Shown here piece by piece: positions 11,042 through 21,423 of a stretch of DNA of 64,000 nucleotides. The stretch's first letter is position 1. Each line of letters opens with the position of its first letter. The DNA comes from Thamnocephalis sphaerospora (lineage: Eukaryota > Zoopagomycota > Zoopagomycetes > Zoopagales > Sigmoideomycetaceae). The DNA lies in the NCBI GenBank assembly GCA_003614735.1, contig KZ992434.1:1-64000 (forward strand). The letters are read 5' to 3'. The position numbers and the translations under genes are program-made. Under the pieces are notes generated by a model. The model had not been told where the DNA came from, ran no database searches, and worked only from the letters and a program-made list of their open reading frames with translations.

Positions 11042-11866
11042 ATGGCTTTTACGTCGCGTGTCATTGCCACGCGTGCCCTGCAGGCCGCCCGCTTTGGTCC
11101 GATCCCTGCGACTGTGCGCCGGATTCCATCGGGTATGCACGCTGATCGCTCGGTGTTTTGGAGACGCGGGCCGCACGCTAACCATCCGCTCCATGGCCGT
11201 CCGCTGTCTGTCCGTCGGCACGATGCTGCCTGTGCCTGGTGTGGATGAATCGTGCACATATACGCATGTCCAGGCGTGTTGGGCCGGGCCGCTCTGTATT
11301 CCACCAGCCAGACCGACGGCGCCAAAAAGGACCATATCATTACGCCGCCGCCGACCTCCACCGCCGACTACCGCAAGGCCAACCTGTTGGACCATCTGTC
11401 GCACACGCTGCTTATCACCGAGATTATGCGCGGTGCCTGGGTGGTGCTGGAGCAGTTCTTCCGCCCGGCCTACACCATCTACTACCCGTTCGAGAAGAAC
11501 ACCCTGAGCCCGCGCTTCCGTGGTGAGCATGCGCTGCGTCGCTACCCGACCGGCGAGGAACGTTGCATTGCGTGCAAGCTGTGCGAGGCTATCTGCCCTG
11601 CTCAGGCCATCACTATCGAGGCAGAGCCGCGTGAGGACGGCTCGCGTCGCACCACACGCTACGATATCGACATGACCAAGTGCATCTACTGCGGCTTCTG
11701 CCAGGAGGCCTGTCCAGTCGACGCGATCGTAGAGGGCCCCAACTTTGAGTTCTCCACAGAGTCGCGCGAAGAGCTGCTGTACAACAAGGAGAAGCTGTTG
11801 GCGAACGGCGACAAGTGGGAGACGGAGCTTGCGGCCAACATCCAGGCTGACCATCTGTACCGCTAA
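11042..11866 (+). CDS. NDUFS8: NADH dehydrogenase (complex I) 23 kDa subunit, TYKY
   Basis: This matrix-arm subunit of mitochondrial complex I carries iron-sulfur clusters N6a and N6b. Two exons, 11042-11132 and 11274-11866, join in frame to 228 codons including the stop. Both 4Fe-4S motifs are present: [16 protein letters not shown] and [16 protein letters not shown]. The conserved [17 protein letters not shown] and [14 protein letters not shown] blocks come before them. The N-terminus ([19 protein letters not shown]) is Arg-rich and acid-free, as expected of a mitochondrial presequence. Its presence shows that the organism has proton-pumping complex I. Confidence 0.95.
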
Positions 11867-11975
11867 ATGTGGCGATGCCGTGGCAGCATGGTGGCCTTGC
11901 TGCTGCTGTCAATGAGACCGCGTGTACAGCGCGGATAAACACGATTCTCCTTTCGTCTGCAGACAAAGCATATCG

Positions 11976-11981
11976 TTTATT
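11976..11981 (-). terminator. AATAAA polyadenylation signal of the Maf gene
   Basis: The minus strand reads AATAAA about 37 nt past the stop codon of the Maf gene, in the 151-bp convergent gap with NDUFS8. Confidence 0.6.
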
Positions 11982-12017
11982 CATGCGGTAACAAGGTCGA
12001 GTGCAGCGCGGGCTGGT

Positions 12018-12961
12018 CTACTGTGCTACGCTGAGCGGACGGCCAAATGCGCCTTGAGCGGCCAGCTTGGACAGCTCTGCGAAAATACGAGATAACGGGA
12101 AGCCAGCCTGCGCGGGAAATGCGTAAACTGGTGCTCGGGTGGCGTGAGCGGCGGTAGCGAACCTACCACATTGAAAAAGTCGCCTGTAATGGACGTGACG
12201 AAGCAGGCGGCAAGGCTTTGAATGCCATAGGCACCTGCCTTGTCCCTACATAGCGCAATGCACAAGCAACGTCAGCCTAGCACTTGTGCGCAGCCCAGGT
12301 ATGCGTTGCACCACCTACATTGGATCGCCCGTAGCCACATAGGCTTCGATCGTCGCGTCGTCCACATTGGCAAACTGCACCGTGGTCACTGCGTAAAACT
12401 TGTGCGTGATTGCTGTGCCATTGGGTCCAGGGTACACCAGAGCAACGCCAGTATAGACGTTGTGCTCTCGGCCGCGCTCCCGGCGCAGCATTTCGCATGC
12501 CTGCTCACGCGACCGCGGCTTCTCAAGGATCTTGTCGTCCTGCACCACCACCGTGTCCGCGCCGATGATGAGCACTGGAGGGTTTGCGGCCTGCAGGTTG
12601 GTTGGATGTTGGGTGAGCGCTGAACGAGCGCACGGTTCATTCAGCGGTGCTCACCTGCTCCGAATCGTTGCGCAGCCGTTCGTAGACTTCCAGCGCCTTG
12701 CAGCGTGCATTCTCCACCGCATAGTCACGTGGGTGTGCAAAGCGCGACTTGTCCAGGTTCTCCTCAAAGTCGCTGGAAATCACTTCGTACGGCACGCCCT
12801 GCAGCACTGACAGTAAGCAAGCATTGCCAAACATGGCGTTGCAGTTCTGTGCTCACCATCAGCGCCAGAATCTCGCGGCGGCGTGGCGAGGAGGAAGCCA
12901 GCACTACGCGCTTTCCCTGCAGTGCCGCAAGGCCAGGCAGAAGCAAAGGTGCGCTTGTCAT
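12018..12961 (-). CDS. Maf/HAM1-like nucleoside triphosphate pyrophosphatase (dTTP/UTP PPase)
   Basis: Maf proteins hydrolyse non-canonical or excess nucleoside triphosphates to monophosphates. The start motif is KRVVLASSSPRRREIL, the phosphate-binding signature of the family. Next are PYEVISSDFEENLDKS, the GADTVVVQDDKILEKP block and KAGAYGIQSLAACFV. The last intron splices FNV to AGFPLSRIFAEL, matching the family pattern FNVVGLPL. At least five exons with short introns are needed. The stop is TAG at 12020-12018. The N-terminal extension before the signature is only about 16 residues, so this is a stand-alone Maf rather than the Maf-ASMT fusion of animals. Confidence 0.9.
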
Positions 12962-13648
12962 ATTGGAGAGGGTGTTGCTGCTGCACTGTGTTGATGCTGT
13001 CGAGTGTGATGACGATGATAATGGTGTTTGGCGTTTGGCATGTATGGCTGTTTTATAGCGCTGGTGCAGATGACACGTGTGCGGATAACTAAACCACAGT
13101 TATACGAGCATCTCGCAGATGATCAAGAAAGAACAATAAGCAGTCATCATCGTCGCTGCGATTCCATTCATGAGTCACGCTAGTCGATCGTGGTATAGGA
13201 TGGGCATTTAGCCGATCGATCATTTCATGCTTGCGTGACGACATTGCTTCTCAGCCGGCTCCATTTATGGCTGATACATTACCATGCCTGCAACCTGGTT
13301 ATCTCAGCTGACTGTACAGCACGATCCAGTATTCGTATTAGGTGCTAACACGGTAGTATTTAACATATCGTAGGTTAGCAAGCGATGCCAAAGCTGAGCA
13401 CATGCTGGACAAGTATAATCGCTTGCATCTGGAGAGCAAACAGTGCGGACCTTACAGAGGCAACGGCCTGCCCGTGTGGATCAGCGTTGAGTATCTCAAA
13501 CGCCAATGATTACCCCGCCATACCACCGTGCCCTTTGTTTAGATCCAAGCGAGCGCTGATTCGTGTTCGCCACGACTATATTACGCATGCCCGCGATCTT
13601 TGTCGGATGGCCCTATGCCCGCTATCTCTTTCTTCAACCTATACCACC
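12962..13648. other. Divergent intergenic region, Maf to F-box gene
   Basis: About 690 bp separates the two start codons. An in-frame ATG at 13385 could extend the F-box protein by 88 residues, but that extension has no domain-like sequence. Nothing else was recognised. Confidence 0.5.
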
Positions 13649-15112
13649 ATGAGACACATACCCGACGAGGTGTTTGACCATATAATCGAGGCATCGGATA
13701 ACGGAACCGCACTAGTGCGACTTTCGTGTATGGACCGCCGACTACGCCGACTCGTATCCACCAGGCAGAAGTTCTGGCGTAGGCTTTTTGAGCAGCAATT
13801 CCAACAGAGTGGCAACAGCGAGCGCGCATGGTTGCGTCATTACATGCATGTGAAGAATGTTGTTGCCCGCACCAACGCACTGGCTGGCAGACCGTCAAAG
13901 CCGCAGGACAAGTCTCTACTTGACTGGTTCAACATTTATTGTGAACGCCGTGCTACAGAGTACCGCTGGCGCCATGGGCACTACTCTACGCATCCTCATG
14001 AAAAATCGTTTAGCGCTTGCTTATCCGGCGTTCGTTTGCAAAGCATCCCGTACGTCCAAGACGGTCACACTCCTGCCAACGTTTTTGTTGCATCCAAATG
14101 GATGGAGGCACCTTTGCAGCAGCCAAAATGGCATTTGAAAGAATTGTGCTGGGGTGCAGTCGATGTGGAGTCCATGATGGTCGAGCGGACGCTATCATCT
14201 GACGAGTACCTGGTCATCGGCATCAAATCCAAAGGGAACCAGCGGCATTTCCTGTATTTCTGGCACTTTTCCGCGCTGCACAAACCACCGCGCCTTATTA
14301 CGGATATACGGGTCATCAGCATGGATATGCGCGACAACTGGCTCGTGGGGCAGTATCAATGGCATGCACAAGTCGGCGGGCAGGTAACATTCGTATACAA
14401 CCTTGCCAATGCAACTTGTTATCGGGATATAGTGCACGGCCAGCACAATATTTGCATTCAACGGGCCACGGCAGACAGCCTACATATCATTTCGGTGGGG
14501 CACACTGGAATTACGCGCGGTTCTAATTTAGTCACCTGCCAACTGTGGGAAGTTGTACCGGATCGTCCAGCGCCATTTAGAAGGGTGGCGGAAGCAAAGA
14601 CAACCATGATCTTGGGCGAGTATCTCCAACCGCAGCGCGTCGACGACAGCAGGTTTGTTTTATGGTCCGATAACAGCGAGGACTCGGAGTCCGTGCCGTG
14701 GCCGAATATAGTCTTTCTGGAAATGATTGTCGAGAGAAGTGGCATAGAGGTGCAAGCAGGCAAGGAAACGATGATGATTACTCTGGAAGAGAAATGGGCG
14801 CAGAGACTAGAGTTGGACAGACTGCGGCCGATTGCGTCTCGCTATCTATGTGTAGAAAGTCGCACAATGACACTGCTGGATCTAGACGGCAACACTAAAG
14901 GAGACCGCCCGCTGCTTGATTGTTGGCGGTTTAGCGGCCTCTATCCGCTGGATGACCAATGGAAAAAGATGGGCAATAATAAAATTTGGTGGGATCCGCG
15001 TCGTGACGCCCAACTGAAAGTCTACACAGACGATAGACAGACGTCATCTACAACCGCCACGCTCTACCGCACCGTCAACTCGTTTTTAGTCATCGACTAC
15101 ACGGGCGATTAG
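13649..15112 (+). CDS. F-box protein of unknown target
   Basis: This is a single uninterrupted frame of 487 codons, unusual here because most genes have several introns. The first ~50 residues form an F-box: RHIPDEVFDHIIEASD, a central ALVRLSCMDRRLRRLV helix, and FWRRLFEQQF. F-boxes bind Skp1 in SCF ubiquitin ligases, with the C-terminal part selecting substrates. The remaining ~430 residues show scattered Trp/Leu patterns that might form a degenerate beta-propeller, but no repeat could be defined. I chose the ATG at 13649 because the F-box follows at once; an in-frame ATG at 13385 is possible. The gene sits between Maf and cyclase copy 2. Confidence 0.7.
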   Translation: MRHIPDEVFDHIIEASDNGTALVRLSCMDRRLRRLVSTRQKFWRRLFEQQFQQSGNSERAWLRHYMHVKNVVARTNALAGRPSKPQDKSLLDWFNIYCERRATEYRWRHGHYSTHPHEKSFSACLSGVRLQSIPYVQDGHTPANVFVASKWMEAPLQQPKWHLKELCWGAVDVESMMVERTLSSDEYLVIGIKSKGNQRHFLYFWHFSALHKPPRLITDIRVISMDMRDNWLVGQYQWHAQVGGQVTFVYNLANATCYRDIVHGQHNICIQRATADSLHIISVGHTGITRGSNLVTCQLWEVVPDRPAPFRRVAEAKTTMILGEYLQPQRVDDSRFVLWSDNSEDSESVPWPNIVFLEMIVERSGIEVQAGKETMMITLEEKWAQRLELDRLRPIASRYLCVESRTMTLLDLDGNTKGDRPLLDCWRFSGLYPLDDQWKKMGNNKIWWDPRRDAQLKVYTDDRQTSSTTATLYRTVNSFLVIDYTGD

Positions 15113-16028
15113 TCTTTGCCGCTACAAGCTGTCCAGCTTTTCAAGCATATATCAACTGTGACTGCGAGATCTATGCTAGTATGCATACTTTGCGCTATCC
15201 TTCTATGGTGGCGTGGCCTTAACGCGCGGCTGCACATGATAATCAGGTGGTATACCATGCCATCTACCGATTTCAGCGCGCCATTTATATGTATATCATT
15301 AAACCAATGCAGTTTTCCAAGGTCGACGTCACAAGCAGCCGTACTTTCCACCGCTAGATGGAGCTGGGTGTATGTTGTAACTAATAGCCGCAGAGGCGTT
15401 GTCAGGGACTCTGTGACGCGTCGTTGTATCAGCCAGTATAAAGTGGCTAAACCGTCTAAACTCCACTGCTAGGCGTCCATCAGGCAGTAGCGGCCTATTT
15501 GCCCAGTCTTGCTCCGTGTTTACGGCGCAAGCAAGTAGGATTGTAAAACCGTAAACCGTATACCTTGTCTGCGTCATGCATTTCTTGGCCTTGCTATCGC
15601 TGTTCCCGTGCGGGCCACGCATAGCGCGCTGTTTCATATCTGGCAGATAGATTCGGCTGCAGCCCAGTCGAGACCACTTGTGCTCGACAGCCGCTTGCTT
15701 CTAAACTCTTGGCTTACAATAATGGCGATGTTCTAGTGTCTTGGCAAAGCTTTTGTTGCATACACACGTGTATGCACGCACGCAATCATTGTTTGCCAAT
15801 CATTCGTCCAGCTACTGATTGGCCAGATGCAGCTGTGCCGGTCATGGTATCTGGAACCCAATGCATTCTCGACTGCAGCCTGTGCAGAAAGATTCCAGAC
15901 AGCGCTCTAGAATTAGATGCGGACGGCGGGTCATGCTGTTAAGGCCAGACGCTCTGTGCACATGTGTCGAGTTTGTGCAGTGGGGACACCGGCCACTAGA
16001 CCACATCAGCCCATCGCCGCTACAATTC
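15113..16028. other. Intergenic region upstream of cyclase copy 2
   Basis: This stretch holds the F-box 3' end and the distal promoter of cyclase copy 2. Open frames here are short and unsupported, and no duplicated sequence from the left arm was recognised beyond the CCAAT element at its right end. Confidence 0.5.
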
Positions 16029-16038
16029 TCATTGGACG
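16029..16038 (+). promoter_or_regulatory. Conserved CCAAT-type element upstream of cyclase copy 2
   Basis: TCATTGGACG ends 121 nt before the start codon, the same spacing as in copy 1. A TTTAAA lies further downstream, nearer the start codon. Confidence 0.5.
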
Positions 16039-16159
16039 TATTTTCACGTCACGACATGACCAGCATGCCGTGTGGCTGCTGTTTAAAGCACCGACACGCA
16101 CGTCGGCACGCTCCACGCCTGCCCACACTACCGCTGTTTACCTTCTGCTAGCCTTGACC

Positions 16160-19100
16160 ATGCCGCCACTCCAGCAAGTCACCAGCCCCGCTGTTGTAGC
16201 CCACGAATTGCCAGGCACCGACCTGACGCGCTGGCGTCTCAAGTGCAAAGAGGGCCGGCAGCACTGGCATTATCTGGAGACGGACGAAGAATGCCACAAG
16301 TGGCCACAGACAAACTGCGACCGCTACTGGCTCGGTCTGCCGCTGGTGCGTAGCCATGTCATGTCGCCGTATGGCTACCGCTATTGCTAACCAACGAGCC
16401 AATGTACAGGACCTGCCCGACTCACCGCCGGCCACCAATCCGCTTGACGCTGCGCAGAAGGGTATCGACTTTTGCAAGCACCTACAGACTGAGGATGGCC
16501 ACTTTGCCGGAGAATACGGCGGCCCGCTGTTTCTCATGCCGGGCATGTGTATCGCCCACTATGTGACCCAGACGCCAATCCCGGATCCGTGGCGCCAGGA
16601 AATGATCCGCTACTTGGTGAATGTGGCCGACGCTGAGCAGGGCGGCTGGGGTCTGTAAGTGCACGTGCTATTCACAACAGGTCGACGCGAATGCGGTAGC
16701 TTACGCCGTGACTCCGAATACAGGCACATCGAGGGCCACTCGACCGTGTTTGGCACCGCGTGCAATTACGTGGCACTGCGAATTCTCGGCCTCAGCCCTG
16801 ACCACCCGACCATGGTAAAAGCACGCGCCAACCTTCATCGTATGGGTGAGTTTGCATTTGCACAAAAAACGTATACATACAGCTTGTGCTAATGACATGC
16901 ATGCGATCAGGCGGCGCGGTGGCTGCTCCATCCTGGGGCAAGTTCTGGCTATCTGTTATGAACGTTTACAGCTATGAGGGCATGAACCCTGTGCCACCCG
17001 AGCTATGGTAGGAGCTAGTGCATAGCCAATTATACCGCCGACCCGCCATTGCTAACAACAGTGCAACAACCAGGCTGCTCCCAGAGTCAATGCCCTTCCA
17101 CCCGTCGCGGTACTGGGTCCACACGCGTATGGTGTATCTGCCCATGGGCTACCTGTACGGCAAAAAGTACCAATGTCCCGAGACGCAGCTTATACGCGAG
17201 CTGCGACAGGTGAGCAGTTTACGACGATAGCCACTGTCGCTTTGATAGTGGTCGCTGATGTACGCCATAGGAGCTGTATGTACAGCCGTATGAGGATATA
17301 TACTGGCCAGCTGCACGCAATGATGTAGCGGAAGAAGACTCGTATATTGAACACCACAAGCTGCTTGATTTGACCTATGGTGAGCGTCAGCCTTGCTTTG
17401 TTATTGCTTAAAAAGGCCAATGCTAAGACAGCGAATTCAACACAGCCTGGATGAATTTGTACGAAAAGCATCACTCCAAGTCGCTACGCGAAAAGGCTCT
17501 CAAGCATGTTTACAACCTAATTCTTATGGAGGAGGAGAATACCGGTGGCGTAAACTTGGGTCCGGTAAGCAGCAGTGTAGGAAGGCTAAATAGACATAAT
17601 CGTCACTAACAGGCTAGATGTGTTGTAGGTTAACAAAGCCATGGACATGATTATTCTTTGGCTTGAGGAGGGGCCGGACTCTAAGCTATTCAAGCTGCAG
17701 GTTAAACATTACTCCGACTACATGTGGTTTGTAGCTAGCAGCGGTGATACACCTTCGATGGGCGCGCTAACTCTATTGTACCTTGTACAGGGTAAGCGAC
17801 AGAGGTATGATGAACAACGGCACCGACGGCAGTCAGCTGTGGGATACCGCCTTTTTTGCGCAGGCTATTTGCGAGTCAGGTGGGCTTTGCACAGACTAGT
17901 AGATGCGTCTACATTGTGTCTTGGGCTGACCGATGCTGTTGCACGTACAGGCCTTGCGGAAAAGAAAGAGAATCATGAGATTATGCTACGCGCACTCGAT
18001 TTTATCGACGACTGCCAGGTAAAAATGTTGCAACGTAGCATGCCTTTATTTCTCTGACGACATGTATGCTTTGCAGATCAAAGATCACCCAGTACACTAC
18101 AAAGAGGCTTATCGTCAGCTACGCAAGGGCGCATGGCCATTCAGCACGCGTCATCAGGGCTACACCGTGTCGGACTGCACTGCAGAAGGCCTCAAGGCAG
18201 CACTCTGCTTGATGAGCCTTAGGTGAGCAGTATGCAACCTTTAGCGTCGCATCGTCTGCGTTGCTAACGATGCTCAACGGTGTATAGCTACACGCCAAAC
18301 TCTATACCAGAACAGCGCATCTTCGATGCCGTCAACGTGCTGCTGTCAATGCAAAACAGCGATGGTGGCTTTGCTAGTTATGAGGACATCCGTGGTCCTA
18401 AGCTATTGGAAATTATCAATCCGGCCGAGGTAGGTACACAGTGGCGCGTAATGATGTATGATGCATACGCTTACGCTGTGATCTCTGCGCTGCTTTACTA
18501 GGTGTTTGGTAAGATGCAAGACACATGTACTGCTTGCCGTGTTGGCTACTAACCGTGTGCATACGCTGATGATCGTCGATGCACTGCAGCCGACATTATG
18601 ATCGAGTACAGCTATGTAGAATGCTCAACCGCCGTGCTGCTCAGTCTTTCTTACTTTCGCAAGCGCTACCCTGACTATCGCACCAAGGAGATCCAGTATG
18701 TTGTGTGCATCAACGCGCGTTGAGTCACTTTACGCTGACAGCGCTATTGTCACCCGCTTTTAGAAATGTGCAAAAGTCAGTGGTCAAATTCATCAAGAGC
18801 AAGCAGCGTGCCGATGGCAGCTGGTTTGGATCCTGGGGCATCTGCTTTACATATGCGGGCATGTTTGCCATCGACAGTTTGACAAGCGTCGACGAGACGT
18901 ACGCCAACAGGTGGGTAGTGGCAGCGTCTAGCTCATGATACCAGCACGGCAATTTGCTTACTCGACGTGTGGCATTGACGATACTTGCAGCAAACATGTA
19001 CGCAAGGGATGTGACTTTTTGATCTCCAAGCAAATGAAGGACGGTGGCTGGGGCGAGTCTTACAAGGTATGCGACTGTGTACTTGCATGTACGCACTGAC

Positions 19101-19480
19101 CAGCCAGCTTACTTGTGCTGCACAGTCCTGTGAGACGGGAGAATATGTACACACAGCAACATCTCAGGTGGTGCAGACATCGTGGGCAGTGCTTGCGCTG
19201 ATGGCAGCCAAGTATCCAGACCAGGAACCGATTCGACGTGGTATCAAGGTATGCTACCGATTGCGCTGTAGAGATGAAGACTAGCACACGGCTGACCATT
19301 TATCGCGTCCTGCAGCTGATTATGCAGCGACAGCAGCTCAACGGTGAGTGGCTGCAGGAGAACATTGAAGGCATCTTCAACAAAAACTGCGCCATCTCCT
19401 ATCCAAACTACAAGTTCTCCTTTACCATCTGGGCACTTGGCCGGTACGCACGGATCTACGGCAACGCAGACATTTTGTAA
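16160..19480 (+). CDS. ERG7: Lanosterol synthase (oxidosqualene cyclase), copy 2
   Basis: This is the sterol-pathway cyclase making lanosterol from oxidosqualene. I rebuilt 18 exons: 16160-16345, 16410-16654, 16724-16845, 16911-17007, 17074-17209, 17271-17379, 17446-17564, 17629-17726, 17791-17879, 17951-18018, 18077-18222, 18288-18429, 18502-18508, 18590-18695, 18764-18910, 18991-19066, 19126-19248 and 19316-19480. They sum to 2181 nt, 726 residues, the normal family size, with no frame break. Motifs include [39 protein letters not shown], catalytic [15 protein letters not shown] and [14 protein letters not shown], where the yeast Erg7 pocket residues F699, C703 and Y707 map. Exon 13 is only seven bases (GTGTTTG). 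One donor (GTTTGT) is weak but gives the conserved reading DYMW-VSDRGM. Confidence 0.95.
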
Positions 19481-21225
19481 ATTTGACGGCAGAGGCCGAG
19501 TGTCAGTCACAATATTGTCCGTTCATGCAAATACATATTTCCGGGTGTATGTACTATTTGTGCCAAAAATAGAGCGCCATATGCAACACCAGACTCGAGC
19601 GCTGGTCATAGATCTAAGCGAGAAAGCAGCCGCCACATAACACAGTCATACTGTGCACTATTCACAGCAAACAAGTGATTTGGTACTAGCGGTTCAGAAG
19701 AGTGACATTGGAAAGGGCGACTGGCTAAGGTCGAGGCGCATGAACTCTAAAGTCAGGGCGCCTCCATCTCCATCGAGAGAGATATTTTACGAATACACGT
19801 TGTATGCATCGCCTAATCGCTACACCAAGACAGGCAGTGCAGCGTATGTGCATGTTTCGGACACGGGGTTTCCTACAGGATTGCTTCTTTGTTACCCTAA
19901 ATTCTGCCTATCTGGCTTTGGTGGCTTTGCGGTGGCTTCAAAAGGTGCTGTAGCCCACACCAATACAGTAACTGATACTGCACACTGAGCTATTCCCTAA
20001 ATGTGCGGCTGCAGTGCTCCCCGTGTTAAAAACGGCAATGCTGCCACGCTTCACTGTTCTAGTGAGGTGATGCCTTGTTGTGGCTGTATGCATTGCAGTG
20101 AGTTGCACAAGTAATCGCCAACACGCGACAATGTCAGCGCGCAATGCGGCTGATTGGCACGTCAATATCAAAACTGATGCTCCAATTGCTTCATAACCGT
20201 GTAGCATGTCGAGTACGCGGCCTACACTTTGCGAAACCCGCCAGCAAACCATGCGATAGTTGCAGGACCGCCAATTAGGTAGCATGCAGCAAGTGGATAC
20301 CAGTATGGGATGATATCGTTTGCTTTGCTGCTTGCCCACAAATGTGGCGCTGCGTCAGGATTAAGCCAATAGGAAATTAGCCGTAACCTGGTGCCAGCTA
20401 GTGAGGTTCCTGCGGCACAACATAATACCGGAAACTAAGCGTCACAGGCACCCCAAGCTTGAGCGGGGTGGTGACCAAAAGTGCTTCGCAGTAGCACAGA
20501 ATTTCAGCGATTGACAAACAGCATTCACTATGGTGATCTATACGTGGGCGCATTGCTTGATGTAAAAGCACACACGTCTATTGCATGCGAACATGCACCA
20601 AGTGGCGCTGTTCTCCCATCGCCTCAGTGTGTAGGCTGTAACAGGCGACGTTGTCTGTGACACATGGTGGATGAACCACATTAGCATATATGATGGTGCT
20701 TTTTGGCAGCAGGTTGGTGGCTGTCGTTTTTGCCGTATTTGCAGGCGACTTTACTGTGCCCATACACTGTCCCGGCATATTACCGCACAGCGTCGTTATA
20801 CCATCCGAGATTTAAGCAGTGTTTGACTTTTTGCTTGCTTCGGATGTTCGGCGTCTGGCAGGAGCCGTCGAGCAACATAGCATGCGACGCTATGCATCCA
20901 AGTGCACACATGTTTGCACCTCAAGCTATTAATGGAGGGCGCTGCTGTGCAAAAGTGCTGTACAGGCACCACGTTGTAGCCATTTCGGCAGCGCGTGATG
21001 CTATGTGGAATCTGGCAGCTCTAAGAAAAAAGGCCTTTAGTCCATACCGCGTTTCATCGGTGCTGATGCCATTTGAAAGTCAACCCTGTCTATATTTATC
21101 GCGCAAACGCCGTTTTATGCTTTTCATCCCGCCTGTGTATTCTGTTTGCTACGCGAAATACGTACCTTACGGTGTGTCAACTCTTCTGCTTCTCTTCTCT
21201 CTTCTCACTCTACCCTTCTGCGCAG
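19481..21225. other. Spacer between cyclase copy 2 and glycine-rich gene copy 2
   Basis: This is the mirror of 392-2136 and equally free of recognisable genes. Its near-perfect identity with the left arm, despite having no evident coding role, is the best argument that the tract was homogenised recently rather than conserved by selection. Confidence 0.6.
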
Positions 21226-21232
21226 TATAAAA
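21226..21232 (+). promoter_or_regulatory. TATA box of glycine-rich protein gene, copy 2
   Basis: TATAAAA follows a CT-rich tract (about 21181-21217) and lies about 190 nt before the start codon. The leader between contains no ATG. Confidence 0.75.
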
Positions 21233-21423
21233 GTGGCCGCATCAAGACAAAACTTTCATCGCATCATCACATCCGCAACAGCACAACCGGTCCAATTCCC
21301 ACAACACTCTTGCCCTAGCTGTTTTGACAACCGCACAACTCATCGCATCAGCATCATTCAAATCCAAGTTTTCCACCGTCTGACCTCCACACCCTTTGCA
21401 TCGGCAGACTATACGGATTCACC

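Noticed and set aside
10800-11507. A 235-codon frame overlapping the CA repeat and NDUFS8
   Set aside because: It runs out of frame through NDUFS8 exons and a microsatellite; the iron-sulfur protein frame is the real one.
17380-17445. Acceptor at GACAG (17431) or GCTAAG (17427) for cyclase intron 6
   Set aside because: Neither gives a frame that works in both arms. The later CACAG acceptor at 17445 gives [17 protein letters not shown] in copy 2 and the matching reading in copy 1.
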